A stretch of DNA of 59,123 bases from Pseudomonadota bacterium (GTDB taxonomy: Bacteria > Pseudomonadota > Alphaproteobacteria > Rhodospirillales > Magnetospirillaceae), in contig JAJXUO010000015.1 of assembly GCA_021782815.1 (NCBI GenBank), positions 1-59,123 of the forward strand, given 5' to 3'. This document shows positions 18,615-26,354 of the stretch, piece after piece; within the stretch, counting starts at the first letter, position 1; each line of letters starts with the position of its first letter. The position numbers were made by a program, and so were the translations under genes. Under the pieces are notes generated by a model. That model saw only the letters and a list, made by a program, of their open reading frames with translations. It ran no database searches and had not been told where the DNA came from.

Positions 18615-18634
18615 ACTGAACTGTATAGTTCAGT
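18615..18634. promoter_or_regulatory. Palindromic operator between efflux operon and tetR
   Basis: ACTGAACT-GTAT-AGTTCAGT is a perfect inverted repeat with 8-base arms in the 92-base divergent intergenic region. It is the obvious binding site for the adjacent TetR-family repressor and would cover both promoters; TTGACT (18612-18617) overlaps its left arm. Confidence 0.75.
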
Positions 18635-18674
18635 ACACAAAAAGGCAAAGCATTTTTTAAGATCAGAGGCGGCC

Positions 18675-19352
18675 ATGCAGGAGAACAAACCCATCAGCCG
18701 AGGCCAGGCCCGGCGCCAGGCCATTCTGGACGCCGCCGCCACCCTGTTCATGGAACAGGGCTACGAGCAGACCTCCCTAAGCGATATCCTGGAACGCTCC
18801 AAGGGCTCGCGCAGCACGCTCTATCAACAGTTTGGCGGTAAGGTGGGGCTTTTAAAGGCCCTGATCCAACAGGTGAGCCAGAATTTCTGGCAGGCCGTGG
18901 GCCAGGCGCCGCCGCCGCCCGCGCTGAACGAGTCCGCCCTGGCGGATCTGGGCTACCAGTTGCTGCAAGCCGCCCTGGATCCCCGGGCCCTGGCGGTGCT
19001 GCGGCTGATCCAGATCGTGGGACCGCGCTCGCCCGAAATCGCCGACTATTTTCACGATATCGGCCCCCGCGCCGTGGAGGAGCATATCGCCCGCCTGTTC
19101 CAGCAGGGCTGGGCCGACCTTGGCCTGCCCGCCGATAGCCCGGCCTCCCCCCGCGATCTCGCCGCCTGCTTTTTATGGGCGGTGATGGGCGACACCCATA
19201 TCCGCGCCATGGTGGGCGTACCGTCCCAATGGAACGAGGAGAAAATGCGGAGCCTGGTGGCGGTGCGGGTACGCTTCTTCCTGCACGGCATGCGCGGCGC
19301 CGCCGGCGCCGCCGCCACCTCGGTGGCCGCCCTGGCTCAGCGCCAGGCCTGA
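18675..19352 (+). CDS. TetR-family transcriptional repressor of the efflux operon
   Basis: 225 residues. The N-terminal TetR HTH is complete: RRQAILDAAATLFMEQGYEQ then TSLSDILERSKGSRSTLYQQ (about residues 12-52). A C-terminal AefR-like ligand domain follows (LDPRALAVLRLIQIVGPRSP). It is divergent from the RND operon with a palindromic operator between, so it most likely represses the pump and itself until a drug-like ligand binds. The start at 18675 is chosen over an upstream ATG at 18573 that would overlap the adaptor gene. Confidence 0.88.
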   Translation: MQENKPISRGQARRQAILDAAATLFMEQGYEQTSLSDILERSKGSRSTLYQQFGGKVGLLKALIQQVSQNFWQAVGQAPPPPALNESALADLGYQLLQAALDPRALAVLRLIQIVGPRSPEIADYFHDIGPRAVEEHIARLFQQGWADLGLPADSPASPRDLAACFLWAVMGDTHIRAMVGVPSQWNEEKMRSLVAVRVRFFLHGMRGAAGAAATSVAALAQRQA

Positions 19353-20074
19353 AGGGCGGCGATCTGCGCCGCCGCGTCCACCGCCAGGCACGAGGTCACC
19401 TCCAGGTCGCGGTCTTCCAGCACGGCGATGCCGGGCAGGCGGTGGCGGCAGCGCTCCACCGTGGCGTCGCGGGCCCGCAACAGGGCGGCGATCTGCGGCC
19501 GGAACAGCAGCAGCACCGCCTCCAGCCAGCGGTTCAAGAGGTCGGAGGGCTGATCATGGCCGATATGGAAGCGCGGCAGCAGGGTGATGACATCCTCGGC
19601 GCGGTACCAGGTTTCCGCCGTGACCCAGCGGTTGGTGGTGAAAAGCTCGATGGGCCGCGCTTCCGCATCGAGAGCGATGGCGACGAAATGGGTCAGGGCG
19701 TTGTTGTCGCCGGGCAGGCGCCGCTCGGCCGGATCGGCGGGCTGAATGGCCTCGGGCATGCCGTGCGGCCGCAGGAAAGTGTGAAAATGCCCGATCTCGC
19801 CTTCGCGGTGGCGATGAAAATAGTACTGGGCGTGGCTCAGGGGATCATAAACGTCGCCGCGCGGATAATGGGTTTCGGCCCGCACGGGGCGGCCGCCGGT
19901 CAGATCGTCGAACAGACTGCGGCCCTGCCGTTCCAGCCCCGCCCGGCAGGCCAGATACTCGTCGCCGGCCAAGGTCATGTCGCGCCGCAGGGCGAGGGGG
20001 AGCGTGCCTGGGTCCAGCACGAACGGCAGGGCCGCGGACTCCGCGTCACACTCGCTCCGCCCCGCCCGCTCCAT
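19337..20074 (-). CDS. Conserved His-rich protein of unknown function (DUF6969-like)
   Basis: 245 residues with no signal peptide or membrane segment. The most striking part is the aromatic/histidine-rich stretch DPLSHAQYYFHRHREGEIGH, continuing FHTFLRP (about residues 77-103), followed by NALTHFVAIALD and LFTTNRWVTAETWY. Clustered histidines suggest metal binding, but that is inference. I recall similar uncharacterised proteins under DUF6969. It starts 2 bases after the stop of the TAXI gene, so the two are translationally linked. Its 3' end overlaps the convergent tetR gene by 16 bases. Confidence 0.65.
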   Translation of the reverse strand: MERAGRSECDAESAALPFVLDPGTLPLALRRDMTLAGDEYLACRAGLERQGRSLFDDLTGGRPVRAETHYPRGDVYDPLSHAQYYFHRHREGEIGHFHTFLRPHGMPEAIQPADPAERRLPGDNNALTHFVAIALDAEARPIELFTTNRWVTAETWYRAEDVITLLPRFHIGHDQPSDLLNRWLEAVLLLFRPQIAALLRARDATVERCRHRLPGIAVLEDRDLEVTSCLAVDAAAQIAALQAWR

Positions 20075-20076
20075 GG

Positions 20077-21102
20077 TTATGGCAGTCCTTTTTCCTTGTA
20101 ATAGCGCAAGGCCCCGTCATGCAGCGGCACCGCCAGCCCCTGGCCGGCCATGTCCTTGCGGTCCAGCCGCTGCAAAAGCGGATGCAGGCTGCGCAAGGCC
20201 GCCGTATCCCCCACCACCGCCTTGACCAGGCGGTAAGCCTCGGCCTCGGGCAGCCGGGTGGTGGTGGCCAGCACCGCTTTCAGGCCGAAGCTGGGCACGT
20301 CGGCGTCCAGCCCCTGATAATCGTCGGCGCGGATGGTCAGGGGCACATAGGCCGGATGACGTTTCAGGAAGGCGTCGATGGCGGCATCGCGCAGCGGCAG
20401 CAGCGAGGCGCCGCAATCGTCCAGCGCCGTCTGCACGTCGGCCAGCGGCGCCAGACCGGTGATCACCGCCGCGTCGATCTGACCGTCGCACAGCGCCTTG
20501 ACCATGCGCGGCGGATCCATCTCCAGCGACGAGGTCAGGTCCTCCATGCGGATGCCCTCGGCGCTCAGCAGGGCGTCGGCCATGCTGCGCTGATAGCTGC
20601 CGGGCTTGCCCAGATTGAGGCGTTTCCCTTTGAGATCGGCCGGATGCCGGATCTTGCTGTTGGCGGCCAGCAGCACCGTCACCGGCTCGCCATGCAGGGA
20701 AAACAGGGCGCGCAACTCGGGCATGGCGCCCGTCGCCGCGAACGGCCCCTGCCCGGCGAAGGCCTCGGCCAGGGTGCGCGACTGCACCACCGCCAGCTGG
20801 GCCGCGCCGCTGTGCAAGAGCGCCACATCCACCGCCGAGCCGGCGGTGGGCTGCACCAGGCAGCGCCCGCCCGGTCCGATGGCGGCGCGATCGGCCAGGC
20901 GGCAGACGGCGCCGGCTTCGAGATAGGCGGTGCCGTTGATCTCGCCGCTGGCCACCACCAGCGGCGCATCCCCGGCCTCGGCGGCCAGAGCCTTCGGCGC
21001 CCCGGAAAACGTGGTGCCGAAAACCACCAGCATCGCCGACACACCCCAGCCCAACACATCCCGCCGTCTCATGCCCATGTCCTTGTTTTTCATTTCCGTC
21101 AA
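20077..21102 (-). CDS. TAXI-family TRAP-type solute-binding protein
   Basis: 341 residues with a Tat-like leader (MGMRRRDVLGWGVSAMLVV, twin arginine then hydrophobic stretch, cleavage near ALAAEA). The mature protein matches the TAXI (NMT1-like) fold: VVASGEINGTAYLEAGAVCR, LLHSGAAQLAVVQSRTLAEA, ALFSLHGEPVTVLLAANS, DLKGKRLNLGKPGSYQRSMA and LCDGQIDAAVITGLAP. TAXI proteins normally serve a fused DctQM permease, but none is adjacent. Ligand unknown. First gene of a two-gene operon. Confidence 0.85.
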   Translation of the reverse strand: MTEMKNKDMGMRRRDVLGWGVSAMLVVFGTTFSGAPKALAAEAGDAPLVVASGEINGTAYLEAGAVCRLADRAAIGPGGRCLVQPTAGSAVDVALLHSGAAQLAVVQSRTLAEAFAGQGPFAATGAMPELRALFSLHGEPVTVLLAANSKIRHPADLKGKRLNLGKPGSYQRSMADALLSAEGIRMEDLTSSLEMDPPRMVKALCDGQIDAAVITGLAPLADVQTALDDCGASLLPLRDAAIDAFLKRHPAYVPLTIRADDYQGLDADVPSFGLKAVLATTTRLPEAEAYRLVKAVVGDTAALRSLHPLLQRLDRKDMAGQGLAVPLHDGALRYYKEKGLP

Positions 21103-21154
21103 ACCGAAAAAACCTTAGCATGCCACCCGTTTCGCGCAAACCGGGTTCCGCCAC

Positions 21155-21670
21155 ATGAATATCAAAGAGCATATCCGCCAAATTCCCGATTTTCCCAAGC
21201 CGGGTATCCTGTTTTACGATATTTCCACGCTTCTGGCCCATGCCGACGCCTGGCAGGTGACCATGGGGCGTCTGGCCAATGCCGTGCGCGCCCAGCAGCC
21301 CGACCTGCTGGTGGGCATCGAATCCCGTGGTTTTCTGGTGGCGGCGCCTTTGGCCCTGAAGCTGGGCTGCGGCTTCGTCATGGCCCGCAAAAGCGGCAAG
21401 CTCCCCGGCGAAACCGTGCGCCACGAATACGGCCTGGAATATGGCCGCGACGTGATCGAACTGCAGCAGGACTCGATCCTGCCCGGCCAGCGGGTGGTGG
21501 TGCTGGACGATCTTCTGGCCACCGGCGGCACCCTGAACGCCACCATCCAGCTGGTGCGGCGGATGGGCGGTATCGTCACCGGCGCCGCCTGCATCATCGA
21601 GCTGGCCTTCCTGAACGGCCGCGACAAACTGGATGTGCCGGTGACCTCGGTGGTGTCGTACGACGAATAA
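21155..21670 (+). CDS. apt: Adenine phosphoribosyltransferase
   Basis: Purine salvage: adenine plus PRPP gives AMP. 171 residues, normal for the family. It begins [25 protein letters not shown] and [18 protein letters not shown] follow, and the PRPP-binding loop [14 protein letters not shown] is at about residues 113-126. Divergent from the TAXI operon. The stop codon overlaps the start of a short repeat also present at 10835. Confidence 0.95.
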   Translation: MNIKEHIRQIPDFPKPGILFYDISTLLAHADAWQVTMGRLANAVRAQQPDLLVGIESRGFLVAAPLALKLGCGFVMARKSGKLPGETVRHEYGLEYGRDVIELQQDSILPGQRVVVLDDLLATGGTLNATIQLVRRMGGIVTGAACIIELAFLNGRDKLDVPVTSVVSYDE

Positions 21671-21700
21671 GACCAAGTCGGGATGAGCTTGGCTCATCGC
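21670..21700 (+). repeat. Short repeat AGACCAAGTCGGGAT, copy 2, with hairpin
   Basis: AGACCAAGTCGGGAT (21670-21684) is identical to 10835-10849 and again abuts a stop codon. Here it runs into GATGAGC-TTG-GCTCATC (21682-21698), a perfect 7-base hairpin, which could end the apt transcript. Confidence 0.55.
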
Positions 21701-21726
21701 GACGCCGGTTAGGAGCAAGGCGCCGC

Positions 21727-23184
21727 TCAGTTTTTCCAGAAGTCCGGGGACAACACCACCAGCAGCAGATAAAGCTCCAGGCGGCCATAAAGCATGGCCG
21801 CCGACAGCAGCCATTTGGCGTTGTCGGGCAGGTGGGCGTAGCCGGTCATGGGGCCGACCCGTTCGGTCAGCCCCGCCCCCAAATTGCCGAGGGCGGCGGC
21901 GGCGGCGGTGAGCGCCGTCAGGAAGTCCATGCCCACCATGCCCAGCAGCATGGCCAGGATGGCGAAGGACAGACAATAGAGGAACAGGTGCCCCAGCACC
22001 GATTCCCGCACCGCGCCGCTGATCTGGCAGCGTTCGTAGGTGGGCAGCAGCACGGCGTGCGGCCGCACCAGCCGGGCCAGCTGTATCCTGGCGCTGGCGA
22101 ACAGCACCTGCAGGCGAAAAATCTTCAGGCCGCCGGCCGGCGACCCGGCGCAGCCGCCGACGAACATCAGAAAGAACAGAATGACCAGCGGCAGGCCGCC
22201 CCAGCCGCCCCAGTCGAGGGTGGCGTAACCGGTGCTGGTCAGCACCGAGGTGGCGGCGAACAGGCCGTGGCGCAGGGCCGGCAGCGGCTTGGCGTTGTGG
22301 GTGAGCAGCAGCCAGGCGGCGATGGCCAGGGCCGACAGCACGATCAGCGACAGATACCAGCGCAACTGGCTGTTGCCGCGCACCTGCGCCCAGCGCCGCT
22401 GGGCGATCTGCGGATAGAGGATGAAGGGGGCGCCGCTCATCAGCATGCCCAGCAGAATCACCCAGTCCACCCCCGGCTTGTGCCAACTGCCGATGGAGCC
22501 GTCGCTGGAGGAAAAACCGCCGGTGGACACCGTGCCCATGGCGTGCAGCAGGGCGTCGAAGCCCCCCATGCCCGCCAGCCACAGCAAAATGGTGAACAGG
22601 AGGGTCAGCAGCAGGTAGGTCAGCAGCACCAGCAGCACCGTGCGCGCCCCGCGCGACATCACCCGGTCGCTGCCCACGGCGCCGCTGCTTTCCAGCCGGA
22701 ACATCTGCATGCCCCCCACCCCGAGATCGGGCAGTACGGTGAACGACACCAGCAGGAAACCGGCGCCGCCCAGCCACTGCAGCAGGGCCCGCCACATCAA
22801 AATGCCGGGAGGCATGTGCGGCAAGCCGTGCAGCACGGTGGACCCGGTGGTGGTGACGCCGCTCACCGCCTCGAACCAGGCGTCGGTGGCCGACAGATGC
22901 AGGTGGGAAAAGGCGAACGGAAACGAGCCGGCCAGGCTGGCGGCCAGCAGGCCGGCCACCGGCAGCAAAAAGGTTTGACGGATGGTGAACTCGGCCCGCC
23001 GCGCCGCCAGATTGGCCGCCGCCAGGGACAATCCCAGGAACAGGGTGATGCCGGCCGAGGCGGTGAACACCAGCCAGTCGGAATTGCCGGAAACGGCATC
23101 CACCATCGCCGGCAGCCCCATGGCCAGAGCCAGCACCGCCAGCACCAGGCCGGTCACGAACAGCACGGGGCGCAGATCGGTCAT
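21727..23184 (-). CDS. trkH: TrkH-family potassium uptake protein (second of tandem pair)
   Basis: 485 residues, about ten hydrophobic segments. The P-loop/selectivity motifs of the TrkH family are seen: SGVTTTGSTVLHGLPHMPPG, MGTVSTGGFSSSDGSIG, VLTSTGYATLDWG and AAALGNLGAGLTERVGPMTG, with GGCAGSPAGGLKIFRLQVLF between. It is a membrane K+ channel-like subunit that works with a cytoplasmic TrkA, not present in the window. ATG at 23184 has GGGAGTAGG upstream and lies 4 bases after the stop of the first trkH copy, so the pair is an operon. Confidence 0.9.
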   Translation of the reverse strand: MTDLRPVLFVTGLVLAVLALAMGLPAMVDAVSGNSDWLVFTASAGITLFLGLSLAAANLAARRAEFTIRQTFLLPVAGLLAASLAGSFPFAFSHLHLSATDAWFEAVSGVTTTGSTVLHGLPHMPPGILMWRALLQWLGGAGFLLVSFTVLPDLGVGGMQMFRLESSGAVGSDRVMSRGARTVLLVLLTYLLLTLLFTILLWLAGMGGFDALLHAMGTVSTGGFSSSDGSIGSWHKPGVDWVILLGMLMSGAPFILYPQIAQRRWAQVRGNSQLRWYLSLIVLSALAIAAWLLLTHNAKPLPALRHGLFAATSVLTSTGYATLDWGGWGGLPLVILFFLMFVGGCAGSPAGGLKIFRLQVLFASARIQLARLVRPHAVLLPTYERCQISGAVRESVLGHLFLYCLSFAILAMLLGMVGMDFLTALTAAAAALGNLGAGLTERVGPMTGYAHLPDNAKWLLSAAMLYGRLELYLLLVVLSPDFWKN

Positions 23185-23188
23185 CGTC

Positions 23189-24640
23189 CTACTCCCGCCA
23201 GAAACCACGGGTCAGCAACACCAGCACGGTGGCCACCTCCAGCCGCCCCAGCAGCATGCCGCCGGTGAGCAGAACCTTGGCCGCCAGCGGCACCGCCCCA
23301 TAGCCGTGCCCCGGCCCCACCAGCGGGCCCAGGCCCGGCCCCACATTGCCCATGGCCGAGGCCGAGGCCGACAGGCTGGTCAGGGCGTCGAGCCCGGTCA
23401 TGGTCAGGGCCAGAGCCAGGGCGGCGAAGGCGAAAAAATAGAACATGACGAAGGTGAGCACCGAGCGCAGCGCCATGTCGTCCACCACCCGGCCGTTAAA
23501 GCGGATGACGAACACCCCATGCGGATGCAAAAGCCGCCGGGCCTGCTGGCGCACCATGGCGAACAGCACCTCGTAGCGGAACACCTTGATGCCCCCCGCC
23601 GACGACCCGGTGCAGCCGCCCACGAAGGCCAGCATGAAGAACACCACTTCGGCGAAATGGCCCCAGCGGTCGTAGTCGTTGGAAAAAAAGCCGGTGGTGG
23701 TCAGCATGGCCACCACATTGAAGGTGGAGGCGCGCAGGGCCTCGTAGGCCGGCATGTTCTTCACCGCCCAGTTCCAGAAGGTGAGCAGCAGCGAAAAGAA
23801 CAGCATGGTGGACAGATACCAGCGCAGCTGGCTGTCCTTTAAGAGGGCCCAGCCGCCGTGCCGGCTCCAGGGGCGCACATAAAGACTGAAGGTGCCGCCG
23901 CCCACCACCATGCCCAACACGGCGATCCAGCGGGCGCCGTCGCTGAAGGCGCCCAGCGAGCGGTCGGACGTGGAAAAGCCGCCGGTGGAAATGGACGACA
24001 TGGCATGGCACACCGCCTCGAGCGGCGTCATCCCCGCCAGCATCAGGCCGCAGGCCAGCAGCACGGTGAACAGGGAATAGACCGTGAGCACCCCCCAGGC
24101 CACCTGCTTGAAACGCGGCACCACCTGTTCGCTTTTGTCCGAGCTTTCCATACGGAACAGCTGCATGCCGCCGATGCGCAACGAGGGCAGAATGGTCACC
24201 GCCGTCATGATGATGCCGACGCCGCCCAGCCAGTTCAGCATGGCCCGCCACATCAGCACGGCGTGCGGCGCGTGATCCAGGCCGCGCAACACCGTGGCCC
24301 CGGTGGTGGTCAACCCCGACATGCTTTCAAAAAAAGCGTCCACCGGCGAAAGATGCAGGCTGCCCAGCATGAAGGGCACCGCCGCCACCGCCGCCACCAG
24401 AAGCCAGCTCGACACCGCCAGCAGGAACGCCTCGCGCGTGGGCAGGGCCAGACGGCGCGGCCCGCGCCCGCTCAATACCAGGGTGAGGCCCAGGTAACCG
24501 GCGATGAAGGCCCCGGCGGCGAAGGCGTAACGTTCGTGCTGCCCGGCAAAAATATCGGCGCCCACCGGAAAAGCCATGGCCGCGGCCAGGATCAGCAGCA
24601 GGATGCCGTTGACGAACAGAACCGGACGGATATCGAGCAA
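23189..24640 (-). CDS. trkH: TrkH-family potassium uptake protein (first of tandem pair)
   Basis: 483 residues, same topology and motifs as its neighbour (SGLTTTGATVLRGLDHAPHA, MSSISTGGFSTSDRSLG, MLTTTGFFSNDYDRWG, ASAMGNVGPGLGPLVGPG, GGCTGSSAGGIKVFRYEVLF). It begins at TTG 24640 (LDIRPVLFVNG, matching MTDLRPVLFVTG of the other copy), with AAGGGGGA 7 bases upstream. Tandem duplication with marked divergence suggests the two subunits may differ in ion preference or form a heteromer. Confidence 0.88.
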   Translation of the reverse strand: MLDIRPVLFVNGILLLILAAAMAFPVGADIFAGQHERYAFAAGAFIAGYLGLTLVLSGRGPRRLALPTREAFLLAVSSWLLVAAVAAVPFMLGSLHLSPVDAFFESMSGLTTTGATVLRGLDHAPHAVLMWRAMLNWLGGVGIIMTAVTILPSLRIGGMQLFRMESSDKSEQVVPRFKQVAWGVLTVYSLFTVLLACGLMLAGMTPLEAVCHAMSSISTGGFSTSDRSLGAFSDGARWIAVLGMVVGGGTFSLYVRPWSRHGGWALLKDSQLRWYLSTMLFFSLLLTFWNWAVKNMPAYEALRASTFNVVAMLTTTGFFSNDYDRWGHFAEVVFFMLAFVGGCTGSSAGGIKVFRYEVLFAMVRQQARRLLHPHGVFVIRFNGRVVDDMALRSVLTFVMFYFFAFAALALALTMTGLDALTSLSASASAMGNVGPGLGPLVGPGHGYGAVPLAAKVLLTGGMLLGRLEVATVLVLLTRGFWRE

Positions 24641-24716
24641 GGACAGTCCCCCTTTTCCTGTGGCGACTATCGCCGCCCCGGCCGGGACTGTCCAGCGTAA
24701 CCTTTAAGGGTGTGCC

Positions 24717-24854
24717 CCTCAGGCGCCGGGCGTCGGGCTCCGCCCGACTTGGCTGTCCTCACTTACCCTCCGATGCCAAGGGCATCTCCGGCCGTTCCGG
24801 CGCCCTCAGCGGGCTAGTCAGCCGCCAGGGCGGCTTCCGGGGTCTTTTATGTGC
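24717..24854. repeat. Structured intergenic repeat, unit B
   Basis: Outer stem GGCGCCGG (24722-24729) with CCGGCGCC (24797-24804). Inside it are hairpin 1, GTCGGGC/GCCCGAC (24732-24738 with 24742-24748), and hairpin 2, GATGCC/GGCATC (24772-24777 with 24781-24786). Outside it is hairpin 3, AGCCGC/GCGGCT (24820-24825 with 24830-24835). This is the same architecture as 291-415, with paired substitutions in hairpin 1. The 24641-25048 stretch holds no gene, only these repeats. Confidence 0.8.
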
Positions 24855-24993
24855 CCTCAGGCGCCGGGCGTCGGGCTCCGCCCGACTTGGCTGCCCTCAC
24901 TTACCCTCCGATGTCCAAAGGCATCTCCGGCCGTTCCGGCGCCCTCAGCGGGCTAATCAGCCGCCAGGGCGGCTTCCGGGGTCTTTTATGTAC
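24855..24993. repeat. Structured intergenic repeat, unit C
   Basis: Tandem copy of unit B with a 138-base period and only a few substitutions (for example GATGTCC AAA GGCATC in hairpin 2, with a bulge, and CTAATC for CTAGTC). The outer stem starts at 24860. Confidence 0.8.
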
Positions 24994-25024
24994 CCTCAGG
25001 CGCCGGGCGCTGGCGTGCCGCCAT
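24994..25024. repeat. Structured intergenic repeat, truncated unit D
   Basis: The 5' end of a third unit (GGCGCCGG at 24999-25006, then GCTGGCG TGC CGCCA), breaking off just before the folE 3' end. Its hairpin 1 is the 'GCTGGCG' version seen at 306, not the version of units B and C beside it. Confidence 0.7.
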
Positions 25025-25048
25025 CCTCGCGGACGGTGGCGATGAGCC

Positions 25049-25684
25049 TCAGATATTGCTGAGGCTGCTGGAGGGATTGCCGATCAGGGCCATGAATTCG
25101 CGGCGGGTCGAGGGATCGCTGCGGAAGGTGCCCAGCATGCGGCTGGTGACCATGGTCACGCCGGGCTTGCGGATGCCGCGCGTGGTCATGCACTGGTGCG
25201 CCGCCTCGATCACCACCGCCACGCCGCGCGGATGCAGAACGCCCTGGATGGCGTTGGCGATCTGCGCCGTCAGCTTTTCCTGGATCTGCAGGCGGCGGGC
25301 ATAGATTTCCACCACGCGGGCCAGCTTCGAGATGCCCACCACCCGCTTGTCGGGCATGTAGGCCACGTGGGCCTTGCCGATGATCGGCACCACATGATGT
25401 TCGCAATGGCTTTCCAGGCGGATATCGCGCAGCAGCACCATCTCGTCGTACCCATCGGTTTCGGCGAAGGTGCGCCGCAGGATCTCTTCCGGATCCTCGT
25501 GGTAGCCCGAGAAAAACTCCTCGTAGGCCCGCGCCACCCGCGACGGGGTATCCACCAGCCCTTCCCGGGTGGGATCGTCGCCCGCCCAGCGCAGCAGCAC
25601 ACGCACCGCCTCTTCCGCTTCGGCGCGGCTGGGCCGTCCGTCCTGCCCGGCGGCGGGAACGCTAATCGGCTTTTGCTCGGTCAC
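25049..25684 (-). CDS. folE: GTP cyclohydrolase I
   Basis: First step of tetrahydrofolate/pterin synthesis: GTP to dihydroneopterin triphosphate. 211 residues. The zinc/active-site motif [20 protein letters not shown], then [20 protein letters not shown], and [12 protein letters not shown] near the C-terminus contain the expected Cys and His ligands. The start is GTG at 25684 with AAGGAG eight bases upstream; longer in-frame ORFs overlap apaG. It follows apaG on the same strand after 76 bases. Confidence 0.93.
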   Translation of the reverse strand: MTEQKPISVPAAGQDGRPSRAEAEEAVRVLLRWAGDDPTREGLVDTPSRVARAYEEFFSGYHEDPEEILRRTFAETDGYDEMVLLRDIRLESHCEHHVVPIIGKAHVAYMPDKRVVGISKLARVVEIYARRLQIQEKLTAQIANAIQGVLHPRGVAVVIEAAHQCMTTRGIRKPGVTMVTSRMLGTFRSDPSTRREFMALIGNPSSSLSNI

Positions 25685-25760
25685 GGCTTTTCTCCTTGGC
25701 AAATCGGCGCAGCGTTTGTTGATGTGGCGCAGCACGGCCGCGCTTTCAAGCGCATCGCCC

Positions 25761-26153
25761 TCAATTGAGGGCGCGGGGCGGCTCGGGACCATCCAGCGAG
25801 AAAGCGGGAATGGCCACCTCGAAACGTTCGCCGTTGCGGGTTTCCATGAGGTAATGCCCCTCCATGAATCCCGACGAGGTGGGCAGCGGCGTGCCGCTGG
25901 TATAATCGAAGGCGGCCCCCGGCTCCAGAACCGGCTGTTCGCCCACCACCCCCTCGCCGTCCACCGTCTGGCGGCGGCCGTAGGCGTCGGTGATGCGCCA
26001 CTGGCGGCGCAAAAGCCGCACGGTCTCAAATCCGTTATTGACGATATGGACCCGATAGGCCCAAACAAACTGATGCTGAGCCGGATCGGACTGTTCGTCC
26101 AGATAGATCGGCTGCACGCTGACCGTGATGGCGCGGGTGGTTTTGGAGTACAT
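25761..26153 (-). CDS. apaG: ApaG domain protein (Co2+/Mg2+ efflux protein ApaG)
   Basis: 130 residues, the family's normal length, with a fibronectin-III-like beta fold. [71 protein letters not shown] and MEGHYLM are the ApaG signatures; the GVVGEQP glycine loop is the phosphate-binding-like motif. The biochemical role is unsettled in the family. The start at 26153 (MYSKTTR) lacks a strong ribosome site; an ATG at 26246 is in frame but unsupported by homology. Confidence 0.88.
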   Translation of the reverse strand: MYSKTTRAITVSVQPIYLDEQSDPAQHQFVWAYRVHIVNNGFETVRLLRRQWRITDAYGRRQTVDGEGVVGEQPVLEPGAAFDYTSGTPLPTSSGFMEGHYLMETRNGERFEVAIPAFSLDGPEPPRALN

Positions 26154-26354
26154 GCTTGAAGATCGTCCCGCAGCAGGCCGTCGGCGAAAAACCCCCGGCA
26201 ACGGCATTATCCTCGTCCCTTCCGCACTTTGTCCAGCACAGGCCACTTGACCGGAAGGGCGTTTCCCTCACATCTGTTGAGCTTGGGTCTGGCCCGGTGA
26301 TGTTGGCGCGCCGTCCGCATCTGTCAACCGGGCCCTTACTGAAAAATTGGGGCG

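Noticed and set aside
18573..18674. Longer TetR protein starting at 18573
   Set aside because: It would overlap the adaptor gene start and translate through the operator; the start at 18675 places the HTH at the normal distance.
20117..23268. Long open frames on both strands over the TAXI-apt-trkH region
   Set aside because: They run through several clear genes in other frames and show the repetitive composition of GC-rich shadow frames, with no family motif.
24717..25024. Possible CRISPR array
   Set aside because: The repeat units are about 138 bases long, lie directly end to end without unique spacers, contain several different hairpins, and no cas genes are nearby.
24712..25062. Possible small protein genes (RRASGSARLGCP-type peptides) in the repeat region
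   Set aside because: The peptides simply follow the repeated DNA; the same bases are conserved as hairpins, and substitutions preserve pairing rather than codons.
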